Assembly: GCA_049115955.1 (NCBI GenBank)
Contig: JAGDZJ010000021.1
Coordinates: forward strand, 43,681 to 107,680
Source: Salinispirillum sp049115955
Lineage (GTDB): Bacteria; Pseudomonadota; Gammaproteobacteria; Pseudomonadales; Natronospirillaceae
Reading direction: 5' to 3'
Length of the DNA: 64,000 bases
This document shows positions 1 to 7,054 of this stretch, in pieces. The first letter of the stretch is position 1, and each line of letters begins with the position of its first letter. Made by a program: the position numbers and the translations under genes. The notes beneath the pieces were generated by a model. That model made no database searches. It was not told the origin of the DNA and worked only from the letters and a program-made list of their open reading frames with translations.

Positions 1-1342
1 CCAACGCTTGATAGCGCGCCAAGCGTGCCAGCCCTTGCGGTTGGCTGGGCATCTGTTTGGTTTGCGTCGGAAAAATGTGCCCTAACGCCACGTAGCTGGG
101 GCGCAACGCAATGGCGCGCAGCAGTTCGGCATAGCCGTGGGTGGATACACCGAGCCGCACACCGGCTTGACGCAGCGCGGCTAAATCCGCATCCGCCAAA
201 TCTTCCTGCCCCAAATGCACGCCGTAGGCACCCAGTTCCAACGCCAGTTGCCAATGGTCGTTAATGAACACCTGCGCACCGTATTGCTGACCTAACTGCA
301 CCGCGGTACGAATCTCTGCCAGTAAACGCTCGGGATCGTTTTCTTTGATGCGCAATTGAATGACTTGTGCACCGGCTTTTAGCAAGCGTTGCAGCCAGTG
401 GGTGTCCGGCACCACCGGGTAAATACCGTGCGGCGTACTGGTGCAGGGCAAAAAGGCTTCGGGCGCTGGTCTGTCTGTGAGTGGCAGATCACAAGCCGGT
501 AAGCGCGCCAACTGCAACCAGTCGGCCGTGCTCTGGCGGCGCTCCAGCGTGCCTGCCCCGGAGCCCGTAGAATAGGCTTGCAGCAAGCCCTGTTGTACGT
601 AAGCACTTGTGAGGGCGCATGCATCAGGCACCGACAGCCCGCGCGCCAAATGTGTGGCAATGGCGCTGCTCAAGGTGCAACCGGTGCCGTGCGTGTGTTT
701 GGTGGCAATGCGCGGTTGGGTAAAGCGCCACACGGCGTCCGTGCTGACCAGCAAGTCAATAGAATGCGGCGACTTCGGATCGTCTGTGTAGCCATGCCCT
801 CCCTTCACCAACACCGCACGGCAACCGGTTTTCAGCAGGCTGCGTGCGGCGCGTTCGGCGTCCTTCGGGGAATGCACCACGCTGGCGGTCAGGGCTTCCA
901 GCTCTGGCAAATTAGGCGTCAGCACATCGACCTCGGGCAGCAAACGCAATAAATCCTGCAAGGTGCCGGCGCTGCTCAGCGCGTCGCCGCTGGTGGCGAC
1001 CAACACCGGATCCAATACCACCGGAACATCCGGCCACTGGGTCTTCCAGCGGCGCAGCCATTCTCTCAGCAGTCGAATCTGCCACGGTGCGGCGATTAGT
1101 CCGATCTTGATCGCCGCCGGGGGAAGGTCTGCCGCCAAAGAATCCGCTTGCGCTTGAAACATCGGCGCATCCACCGCCGTCACGGATTGCACGCCCACGC
1201 TGTTTTGCGCCGTCAGCGTGGTGATGAGCGTGCAAGCATGACCACCCAACGCGTTGATGGTCAGGATGTCGGCCTGAATTCCCGCTCCACCGCCGGAATC
1301 AGACCCGGCGATGCTCCAAATGATAGGACGAGAGTCCGTCAT
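1..1342 (-). CDS. thiDE: ThiD-ThiE fusion (HMP/HMP-P kinase plus thiamine-phosphate synthase), 3' end cut off
   Basis: Bifunctional thiamine protein. The N-terminal part (about residues 1-255) is a ThiD kinase, which phosphorylates hydroxymethylpyrimidine twice: it opens with the IAGSDSGGGAGIQADI signature and carries the late GTGCTLSSAIA motif. After a linker, a ThiE domain begins near residue 285 (HGIYPVVPD) with QLRIKE, INDHWQLA and GVHLGQEDL, and the window ends just after GHIFPTQTK, so the ThiE C-terminus is missing. ThiE joins HMP-PP and the thiazole phosphate into thiamine phosphate. The ATG lies two bases after the thiC stop, so the two genes form one transcription unit under the TPP riboswitch. 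ThiD-ThiE fusions are known in several bacteria. I read this by translating the reverse strand; no stop is seen inside the window. Confidence 0.93.
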   Translation of the reverse strand, partial: MTDSRPIIWSIAGSDSGGGAGIQADILTINALGGHACTLITTLTAQNSVGVQSVTAVDAPMFQAQADSLAADLPPAAIKIGLIAAPWQIRLLREWLRRWKTQWPDVPVVLDPVLVATSGDALSSAGTLQDLLRLLPEVDVLTPNLPELEALTASVVHSPKDAERAARSLLKTGCRAVLVKGGHGYTDDPKSPHSIDLLVSTDAVWRFTQPRIATKHTHGTGCTLSSAIATHLARGLSVPDACALTSAYVQQGLLQAYSTGSGAGTLERRQSTADWLQLARLPACDLPLTDRPAPEAFLPCTSTPHGIYPVVPDTHWLQRLLKAGAQVIQLRIKENDPERLLAEIRTAVQLGQQYGAQVFINDHWQLALELGAYGVHLGQEDLADADLAALRQAGVRLGVSTHGYAELLRAIALRPSYVALGHIFPTQTKQMPSQPQGLARLARYQAL

Positions 1343-1344
1343 GC

Positions 1345-3252
1345 TCAGTCCTCCGTCGCCGGATGATAGAGCTGCGAGCCGGTTTCGCGGAACTCGGCCG
1401 ATTTCGCGGCCATGCCTTGCGCGGCTTCGGGGTTGGCGGCATTGGCGGCGTTTGCGATGTCACGGACTTCCTGACTGATCTTCATCGAACAGAATTTCGG
1501 CCCGCACATGGAGCAAAAATGCGCGACTTTGTGGCCGTCTTTTGGCAGCGTTTCGTCGTGGTAAGCGCGGGCGGTGTCCGGATCTAAGGCCAAATTGAAC
1601 TGGTCTTCCCATCGGAACTCAAAACGCGCCTTGCTCATGGCGTTGTCGCGGATCTGCGCACCGGGGTGGCCTTTCGCCAAGTCCGCCGCGTGGGCCGCAA
1701 TTTTGTAGGTGATCAAGCCTTGTTTTACGTCGTCTTTGTTGGGCAAGCCCAAGTGTTCTTTCGGCGTGACGTAGCACAGCATGGCGCAGCCAAACCAACC
1801 GATCATCGCCGCGCCAATGCCCGACGAGAAGTGGTCATAACCCGGTGAAATGTCGGTGATCAACGGCCCCAAGGTATAGAAGGGCGCTTCGTCGCAGCTT
1901 TCTAACTGCTTGTCCATGTTGGCCTTAATCAAGTGCATGGGCACATGGCCGGGGCCTTCAATGATGGTTTGAATGTCGTGTTTCCACGCAATCTTCGTCA
2001 GTTCGCCCAGCGTTTCCAGCTCGGCAAACTGCGCTGCATCGTTGGCGTCGGCAATGCTGCCGGGCCGTAAACCGTCGCCCAGCGAGAAGGTCACATCGTA
2101 CGCCTTCATGATGGCACAGATGTCCTCAAAGTGCGTGTACAAGAAGCTTTCGGTGTGATGTGCCAAGCACCATTTCGCCATAATAGAACCGCCACGGCTG
2201 ACAATGCCGGTCACGCGCTGCGCGGTCATCGGTATGTGGTGCAAACGCAAACCGGCATGAATGGTAAAGTAGTCCACGCCTTGCTCGGCTTGTTCGATCA
2301 GCGTGTCGCGGTACACTTCCCACGTGAGGTCTTCGGCCACGCCGTTCACCTTTTCCAGCGCCTGATAAATCGGCACCGTGCCGATGGGTACCGGCGAATT
2401 GCGCAGTATCCACTCGCGGGTTTCATGGATGTTCTGGCCGGTGGACAAGTCCATCACCGTGTCTGCGCCCCAACGGGTCGACCAAATCAGCTTTTCGACT
2501 TCTTCTTCCACGCTCGACGTTACCGCAGAATTGCCGATGTTCGCGTTCACCTTCACCAAGAAATTGCGCCCAATGATCATGGGTTCAATTTCCGGATGGT
2601 TGATGTTGGCGGGAATAACGGCCCGTCCCGCTGCGACTTCCGCACGCACAAATTCGGGCGTTATATCTGTAGGAAGGTTAGCGCCAAAGTTCTGGCCGGG
2701 GTGCTGCGCATGCAAATGCTCGGCACGCAAACGCTGCCGCCCCATGTTTTCACGAATGGCGATGTATTCCATTTCCGGGGTGATGATGCCTTGGCGGGCG
2801 TAGTGCATTTGCGATACGTTTTTACCCGCTTTCGCACGGCGTGGCGTTTTACGACCGGCAAAGTGCAGATGCTGCAAACGAATGTCTTGCTGGCGTACCT
2901 TGGTGTATTCCGAACTCACCTCGGGCAGCGGCTCGGTGTCATCTCGCTCGGCAATCCACGCACCGCGCAGCGACGGCAAACCTTGGCGCACATCCACGGC
3001 TTTTTCGGGGTCAGTATAAGGGCCAGAGGTGTCGTACACCGGAATAGGCTCGTTGTCTTCCCATTGCTCGGTGTGGCCAATGCGCGTGGGCGACAGCACG
3101 ATTTCGCGCATGGCGATCTGCATGTCCGGCCGTGAACCGGGCAAGTACAGCTTGCGTGAACCGCTTAGGGGCTGTGTAACGTCCGCACTCAGTTTAGCGA
3201 CGCGGTCGCCCAGCGTAGAAGGGTTAGTTGGGTTGGTGTCTACTGTTGTCAT
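1345..3252 (-). CDS. thiC: Phosphomethylpyrimidine synthase ThiC
   Basis: Radical-SAM enzyme converting aminoimidazole ribotide to hydroxymethylpyrimidine phosphate in thiamine synthesis. It has about 635 residues, matching the usual ThiC length (631 in E. coli). Visible family segments include SRPDMQIAMREI near the start, NFGANLPTDITPEFVR, the VGADTVMDLSTG-type segment (here WGADTVMDLSTG) and a C-terminal CSMCGPKFCSM cluster (CxxCxxxxC) that binds the 4Fe-4S centre. The open frame extends 61 codons further upstream, but that part would run through the riboswitch. The ATG at 3250-3252 (MTTVDTNPTNPS) gives the normal N-terminus, so I use it. First gene of a thiC-thiDE unit. Confidence 0.97.
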   Translation of the reverse strand: MTTVDTNPTNPSTLGDRVAKLSADVTQPLSGSRKLYLPGSRPDMQIAMREIVLSPTRIGHTEQWEDNEPIPVYDTSGPYTDPEKAVDVRQGLPSLRGAWIAERDDTEPLPEVSSEYTKVRQQDIRLQHLHFAGRKTPRRAKAGKNVSQMHYARQGIITPEMEYIAIRENMGRQRLRAEHLHAQHPGQNFGANLPTDITPEFVRAEVAAGRAVIPANINHPEIEPMIIGRNFLVKVNANIGNSAVTSSVEEEVEKLIWSTRWGADTVMDLSTGQNIHETREWILRNSPVPIGTVPIYQALEKVNGVAEDLTWEVYRDTLIEQAEQGVDYFTIHAGLRLHHIPMTAQRVTGIVSRGGSIMAKWCLAHHTESFLYTHFEDICAIMKAYDVTFSLGDGLRPGSIADANDAAQFAELETLGELTKIAWKHDIQTIIEGPGHVPMHLIKANMDKQLESCDEAPFYTLGPLITDISPGYDHFSSGIGAAMIGWFGCAMLCYVTPKEHLGLPNKDDVKQGLITYKIAAHAADLAKGHPGAQIRDNAMSKARFEFRWEDQFNLALDPDTARAYHDETLPKDGHKVAHFCSMCGPKFCSMKISQEVRDIANAANAANPEAAQGMAAKSAEFRETGSQLYHPATED

Positions 3253-3385
3253 TCCAGTCTCTCTTGGTTGAAGCCAGGGAAAGACGGAGTGACCGCTTAG
3301 GGTGTTATGGGTGAAAGGCTGCTGGGCAGCGGCTGATGCCACGAAAAAATAGCACCGGCCAAAAACCATGTTGGGCATGGTTCTT

Positions 3386-3500
3386 CTTGTTTCCTGCGCA
3401 AGTCTTAACTCGATCAGGTTCCACGGATCCCGCAATTGCGATCTCAGCTCATTCGTGTATCAGGCACGGCTTTGTGCTATCCACTCGCTCACATGAAACA
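3386..3500 (-). promoter_or_regulatory. TPP riboswitch (THI element) upstream of thiC
   Basis: On the minus strand the thi-box signatures appear in order: CTGAGA (plus-strand 3442-3447), then GAACCTGATC (around 3412-3421), then a terminal GCGCAGGAAAC. The closing P1 helix can form between GTTTC (3495-3499) and GAAAC (3389-3393). The region between P1 and CTGAGA is longer than in a minimal element, giving room for the variable P3 arm. It lies about 135 bases upstream of the thiC start, the expected place for TPP-dependent repression. No obvious U-tract terminator follows, so control of translation initiation is likely; that last point is inference. Confidence 0.9.
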
Positions 3501-3571
3501 CGCGTGAACCCATCCCTGGGGCTCCGATGCGGCGTCCTGCCGCATAGGGTTTCATTTAGAGCGAGTGGATA
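3478..3571. repeat. 94-bp inverted-repeat element overlapping the riboswitch 5' end
   Basis: The sequence read from 3478-3499 (tatccactcgctc, then acatgaaac) returns inverted at 3550-3571 (tttcattta, then gagcgagtggata), with 13 perfectly matched outer bases and one indel further in. The roughly 50-bp centre contains a GATGCGGC/GCCGCAT hairpin and the string CCCATCCCTGGGG. From memory, similar cores with GGGATGGGTTCACG occur as dispersed intergenic repeats in other marine gammaproteobacteria, but I cannot search for them. The element ends inside the P1 stem of the TPP riboswitch. Confidence 0.6.
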
Positions 3572-3676
3572 ACACTCGCCAGTGCCGGTAACGCGAATGC
3601 GCACTCCGACAAGATTGTGTGGGGAGCAAACTAAAGAAATTATGGGTGGGCGTCAAGGGGTGACGTTAGGGCTGTC

Positions 3677-3705
3677 TTGATGCGCAAAAAATATGCGCAT
3701 ACAAT
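3677..3705 (+). promoter_or_regulatory. ccdAB promoter with embedded operator palindrome
   Basis: TTGATG (3677-3682) and TACAAT (3700-3705) are spaced by 17 bases, a good sigma-70 promoter. The spacer is bracketed by a perfect 7-bp inverted repeat, ATGCGCA (3680-3686) and TGCGCAT (3694-3700). CcdA antitoxins autoregulate by binding operators of this kind, so this is probably the operator bound by the CcdA/CcdB complex. It sits 30 bases before the ccdA start. Confidence 0.7.
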
Positions 3706-3735
3706 TAGGGGGTCGTTCCGCGAGAGGATTGAACC

Positions 3736-3981
3736 ATGCATGCTGCTGAAGCTAACAAATCTGCCCGAAGACCAACGAATCTATCGCTTGATAGCGCTCT
3801 TCTCAGTGAGGCAAAAGCCCTGGGAATCAATATCTCTCGCTCTGCAGAGGCAGGGATCAGCGAGGCTGTGAAGCTGTATAAGCAAGAGAAGTGGCTGAAA
3901 GAAAATGCCAAAGCACTGGCAAGCTCGAACGCATACGTTGAAGCTAATGGTTTACCGCTCGCACAGCATCGTCAGTTCTGA
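3736..3981 (+). CDS. ccdA: CcdA-family antitoxin
   Basis: A protein of 81 residues with a ribbon-helix-helix N-terminus (RRPTNLSLDSALLSEAKALGINISRSAEAGISEAV), the DNA-binding and dimer part of CcdA, followed by a charged, probably flexible C-terminus (KQEKWLKENAKALASSNAYVEANGLPLAQHRQF) that in the family wraps and neutralises CcdB. The pattern LALxxFxx at the end is typical; here it reads LPLAQHRQF. The stop codon TGA (3979-3981) shares its last base with the ATG of the toxin, so the two are translationally coupled. A longer in-frame form is not needed: a promoter and operator lie directly upstream. Role: represses the operon and protects gyrase from CcdB. Confidence 0.93.
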   Translation: MHAAEANKSARRPTNLSLDSALLSEAKALGINISRSAEAGISEAVKLYKQEKWLKENAKALASSNAYVEANGLPLAQHRQF

Positions 3982-4280
3982 TGGCCCGTTTCGACATCTT
4001 CGAAAATCAGAGTGGGTCCGGTTATCTGCTGGATGTTCAGTCAGATATTCTTAGTGGCTTGAACACACGGGTTGTCGTGCCACTGTTACCCGGATCCTCC
4101 GCACCATCCCCTGCCCAGAGGCTGAATCCTGTATTTAGCATTGAGGGGCAGGAGCTAGTAATGGCCACTCAGTTCATGGCTGCTGTGCCCGATAGTGAAG
4201 TGCGCTCCTGCGTTGGTAGTCTTGCGGAGCATCAGGATGAAATATCTGCGGCGTTGGACATGTTGTTTTTGGGCTTTTGA
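3981..4280 (+). CDS. ccdB: CcdB-family gyrase toxin
   Basis: A protein of 99 residues, normal length for CcdB. It keeps family positions such as LLDVQSDIL, RVVVPLLP, LNPVFSIEG, MATQFMAAVP and the C-terminus DMLFLGF. In the F-plasmid toxin the last three residues (Trp-Gly-Ile) are needed to poison GyrA. Here the Trp is Leu and the last residue is Phe, while Gly is kept. As I recall, other chromosomal CcdB proteins also vary at these places, so toxicity cannot be judged from this. The gene overlaps ccdA by one base and is followed by non-coding DNA. Together they form a complete type II toxin-antitoxin module, probably acquired. Confidence 0.92.
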   Translation: MARFDIFENQSGSGYLLDVQSDILSGLNTRVVVPLLPGSSAPSPAQRLNPVFSIEGQELVMATQFMAAVPDSEVRSCVGSLAEHQDEISAALDMLFLGF

Positions 4281-4410
4281 TGCAAGAAAGTCTTAGTGTG
4301 CAGCGTAGTGCCGAAATCGCCTAACCTAGACTTCCCCCGGTACCGTAGATACTCCCGGGCTATGATTAAAGTACCGGTTCCATTACAGCAGTACAGTCTA
4401 GTCGACATCG

Positions 4411-4977
4411 CTATCTTCTGAAGTCGTTTCTCTCCAGTAGATCCCATAACTCGTGGGCCAGTCGGTTAGCAGGGATAGGCATTTCATTGAGTATCCACCA
4501 CTCCACTATGCCTACAATTGCCGAGGCCATGAATTGAACGAGAATGTCCTTGCTCATACCTTTGTTTATGTCGTTCATATTCAATTGTTCAGCTATACCT
4601 TTCGCCATTAGTTGGTGGAGTTGGCGCCGAAAAGTTGCCATTCCTTCGTCATTTAGCATGCAACTATAAAACACAAAATGCTCTTCAAAATATGCTGTTG
4701 TCGCCAGAATAGAGTCGAAGGTCGGGAATCGATTTTGATCATGCCCTTTGGATGCACAAACTCGCATTAATTCATTAAACTGCTCTTCGACACACCGGTT
4801 CAACAGGTCAAACTTATCCAGGTAATGCAGATAAAAAGTACCTCGGTTTAGGTTTGCGCTTTCCGATATGAGCTGGACAGTTATGTCTTTAAAGTCCTTT
4901 TCCATCATTAGCTCGAGCAGCGCCTTCTTTATCGCTTCTCGCGTCTTTAAGACCCTTCGATCTACTGTCAACGTCAA
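4411..4977 (-). CDS. TetR/AcrR-family transcriptional regulator
   Basis: A protein of 188 residues. The N-terminal TetR DNA-binding domain (about residues 8-58) shows KTREAIKKALLELM, DITVQLISESANLNRGTFYLHYLDKFDLL, the recognition helix being the NLNRGTFYLHY stretch. The C-terminal ligand domain is helical, with a hydrophobic end (ILVQFMASAIVGIVEWWILNEMPI) resembling the TetR_C_7/8-type domains common in Firmicutes; the exact ligand cannot be told. It is divergent from a quinone oxidoreductase gene 155 bases away, the usual arrangement for a local repressor. Base composition here (AT-rich) differs from the core genes and suggests transfer. Confidence 0.9.
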   Translation of the reverse strand: MTLTVDRRVLKTREAIKKALLELMMEKDFKDITVQLISESANLNRGTFYLHYLDKFDLLNRCVEEQFNELMRVCASKGHDQNRFPTFDSILATTAYFEEHFVFYSCMLNDEGMATFRRQLHQLMAKGIAEQLNMNDINKGMSKDILVQFMASAIVGIVEWWILNEMPIPANRLAHELWDLLERNDFRR

Positions 4978-4994
4978 TACCTCTCAAGAGTTTA

Positions 4995-5100
4995 TGAACA
5001 GCTCTCTATAAAGTGTTAATTAATGAACATTCAGAGCCCGTTTAACCATTGACTCTACCGATTAACGGATTAGCATTCTATTGAACATCCGTCTATAAAT
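4995..5100. promoter_or_regulatory. Divergent promoter region with repeated TGAACA boxes
   Basis: Between the TetR gene and the oxidoreductase gene the box TGAACA occurs three times (4995-5000, 5024-5029, 5082-5087). The first and third are part of a longer direct repeat: TGAACA, four variable bases, TCTATAAA (4995-5012 and 5082-5099). The repeat flanks the shared regulatory region and is the best candidate for the TetR operator, although TetR operators are usually palindromic. No binding has been shown. Confidence 0.4.
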
Positions 5101-5132
5101 CAACGCATGTCTATTTTTGAGGAGATATCAAA

Positions 5133-6065
5133 ATGAAAGCTATAACCATTCATGGCTACGGAGAACCTGAAGTGTTGGGAGAACAGGAAGTGGCCCTGCC
5201 TGTACACAGTGACACTCAGGTTCTTGTGGAAATGCATGCGACATCTGTTAACCCTGTTGACAGTAATATTCGAGGAGGGCGTGTGCAGGATGTTTTTCCC
5301 GTACAAAGATTTCCTCATACTTTGGGGCTGGATCTTGCTGGTGTGGTTAAGGAGGTGGGATCATCGGTTAAGTATTTTAAGCAAGGAGATCGTGTATTTG
5401 GATTGGGGAGTTCCGGAACTTATGCCGAATACACGGTTGCTGAAGAATCACAGTTGGCCAGGTTGTCGGCAAATATACCGTTCAATGACGCGGCAGCTTT
5501 ACCGGTTGTGGCCTTAACGGCTTGGCATTCACTATTCCAATACGGGGCGGTGAAGCAAGGAGATCGTGTTTTGGTTCACGGTGGAGCGGGCGGTGTAGGG
5601 CACATAGCGATACAAATGGCGAAGGCTTCAGGTGCTTATGTTATTGCAACAACCAGCTCTGGGAATCATGAATTTGTTCGCAGTGTAGGTGCGGATGAGA
5701 TAATTGATTATGCGGCCGTTGACTATTCGGAAGTTGTTAGAGATGTGGACATCGTTCTAGATTTTGTTGTTGGCTTGGAACAAGAGAAAAATATGAAAGT
5801 TCTTAAAAAAGGTGGTCGGGTGGTTTCTATTGTAACGCCAGATATTTCGGAAATCACAGAAGCCTATGATGTACGCGGTAATTTTGTCGTCGTTGATCCG
5901 AGACGTGAAGAATTGGAACAGATCAATGCATGGATGGAAGAAAAAAAGCTAAAGGTCCATATCAGCCGAATATACTCTTTTACAGAGGGAGACCTGCGCA
6001 ACGCTCACGCTCAAATTGAAACAAAGCATGGCAGGGGCAAATTAGTAATACAAATTCGTGAATAA
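5133..6065 (+). CDS. NADP-dependent quinone oxidoreductase (zinc-independent MDR family)
   Basis: A protein of 310 residues of the medium-chain dehydrogenase/reductase superfamily, quinone oxidoreductase branch. Visible are the N-terminal GroES-like part (VNPVDSNIRGG, PHTLGLDLAGVV, GDRVFG) and the Rossmann segment with VLVHGGAGGVGHIAIQMAKA near residue 150, the AxxGVG-type nucleotide-binding signature. The zinc-ligand cysteines of alcohol dehydrogenases are absent. ATG 5133 follows the SD-like GAGGAGATAT. Expected reaction: NAD(P)H-dependent two-electron reduction of quinones or alpha,beta-unsaturated carbonyls in the cytoplasm. The divergent TetR gene suggests induction by such compounds; that link is inference. 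Confidence 0.92.
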   Translation: MKAITIHGYGEPEVLGEQEVALPVHSDTQVLVEMHATSVNPVDSNIRGGRVQDVFPVQRFPHTLGLDLAGVVKEVGSSVKYFKQGDRVFGLGSSGTYAEYTVAEESQLARLSANIPFNDAAALPVVALTAWHSLFQYGAVKQGDRVLVHGGAGGVGHIAIQMAKASGAYVIATTSSGNHEFVRSVGADEIIDYAAVDYSEVVRDVDIVLDFVVGLEQEKNMKVLKKGGRVVSIVTPDISEITEAYDVRGNFVVVDPRREELEQINAWMEEKKLKVHISRIYSFTEGDLRNAHAQIETKHGRGKLVIQIRE

Positions 6066-6128
6066 AAAAGACAGCATCTTCATGAAAATCACCCAATAGC
6101 CATTCATTGGTGGCTGTATAGCAAACTA

Positions 6129-6437
6129 ATGGCGATTCAAACTGATATGCCCGATACCTACCTCATTGAAGGCCCGGTTGGCTCCGGAAAGTCCACCTAC
6201 GCTATGGCTTTGGCTTCACGCACGCAAGGTATACACATCGCGTTGGATGAGTGGTTTGCCTCGCTGTTCAGTCCCGATCGGCCGTCGGGCGATGTTATTC
6301 CATGGTATATGGAGCGCAAAGCGCGGCTGTTCGGTGTCTTAACGGTCAGGCTCCTAACAAACGCGAGCATCTCAGCCCTGCCTTGGAGTGGCTATGGTAG
6401 CCAAGGTAAGTCCAACCTCGCGTTGTGTGCTTGGTGA
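6129..6437 (+). pseudogene. Truncated P-loop ATPase/kinase (AAA_33-like)
   Basis: The first 70 or so residues read as a P-loop protein of the AAA_33 type: LIEGPVGSGKSTYAMALA is a full Walker A motif, followed by IALDEWFASLFSPDRP, a typical acceptor-side segment, and MERKARLFGVL. Family members are about 150-170 residues and continue with a Walker B and lid region. Here the reading frame passes at about residue 73 into unrelated sequence that coincides with a palindromic, attC-like segment (6352-6446) and stops at residue 102. The catalytic half is therefore missing and the product is probably not functional. Confidence 0.65.
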
Positions 6438-6446
6438 TGGTTAGAC
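6352..6446 (+). repeat. Hairpin-forming, attC-like segment
   Basis: TCCTAACA (6352-6359) is followed by AACGCGAG (6360-6367), whose exact complement CTCGCGTT returns at 6417-6424. A nested hairpin GGCTA-TGG-TAGCC lies inside, and the segment ends with GTTAGAC (6440-6446), matching the integron R' consensus GTTRRRY. This is the order of an integron attC site. Against it, 15 bases separate CTCGCGTT from GTTAGAC while nothing separates the left-hand boxes, and the left R'' box has two mismatches. No integrase is in the window. Confidence 0.35.
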
Positions 6447-6478
6447 AATGAATAAACTGTCATTTTTCTGGGGGTAAT

Positions 6479-6834
6479 ATGGACCACAAGCTTATTCTGA
6501 TACTTATTGGTTTATTTTTTTCATTTCAGGTTTGGTTTTGGTGTCCAACCCTGAATTGGTTAGCGATAAGCCCGTGCCGGACGACCCATTTAAAGCTGTT
6601 GAGCGTAGGGTTTGGTGGGGGATACTCATTGGATTAGGCCTTTTAATGATGACACATCATCAGTTAAAGCCTTTTCTGCTAACGGTTGCCGCTACCGGTT
6701 CGGCTTTAATGCTTGGTTTTCTGATAGCACGAATTTTGGGTATCGTTTTAGATGGCTCTACATTGAAACAATGGTACTGGGTAGGGGCTGAGCTGTTTGT
6801 CTTTTTGCTACTGGTTGCTAAGCAGAGAATATGA
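6479..6834 (+). pseudogene. DUF4345-type small membrane protein broken by a frameshift in a T7 run
   Basis: From the ATG at 6479 the sequence reads MDHKLILILIGLFF, an evident first membrane helix. In the next frame it continues FFISGLVLVSNPELVSDKPVPDDPF and on to a normal end at 6834. Adding one T to the T7 run at 6515-6521 joins the two into a continuous protein of about 118 residues with four predicted membrane helices, resembling the DUF4345 family. Without that base the longest frame starts at a TTG (6532) and lacks helix 1. Either a real loss-of-function indel, slippage at the homopolymer, or a sequencing error explains it. Function of the family is unknown. Confidence 0.7.
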
Positions 6835-7054
6835 GCAGATTGCACAAGGCACTGTAGTTACGTTGGGTGACTTATCGAGAGGTAGAGAAATTGATACCTA
6901 GCGATGTGCCATTGGACAAGCGCAGACGCTTCAATGGACATTCAAACACAGAGCATGGCTTGTGGTGACCGCAAACGCTCAGAGTTGAACTGAGGTCTGG
7001 TAATCTGCGTAAGTAACGACTAACGTTGATGATCGATAAAAAGGACCTAATGTG

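Noticed and set aside
2131..3135. A long plus-strand reading frame of 334 codons opposite thiC
   Set aside because: It lies wholly antisense to thiC, is rich in His/Arg as expected of a mirrored high-GC gene, and has no recognisable domain.
3336..3572. Open frame through the thiC leader
   Set aside because: It crosses the TPP riboswitch and an inverted-repeat element and shows no protein similarity.
4240..4280. Loss of Trp at the CcdB C-terminus taken as evidence of a dead toxin
   Set aside because: Other chromosomal CcdB proteins I recall also lack this Trp, so the change alone does not show loss of activity.
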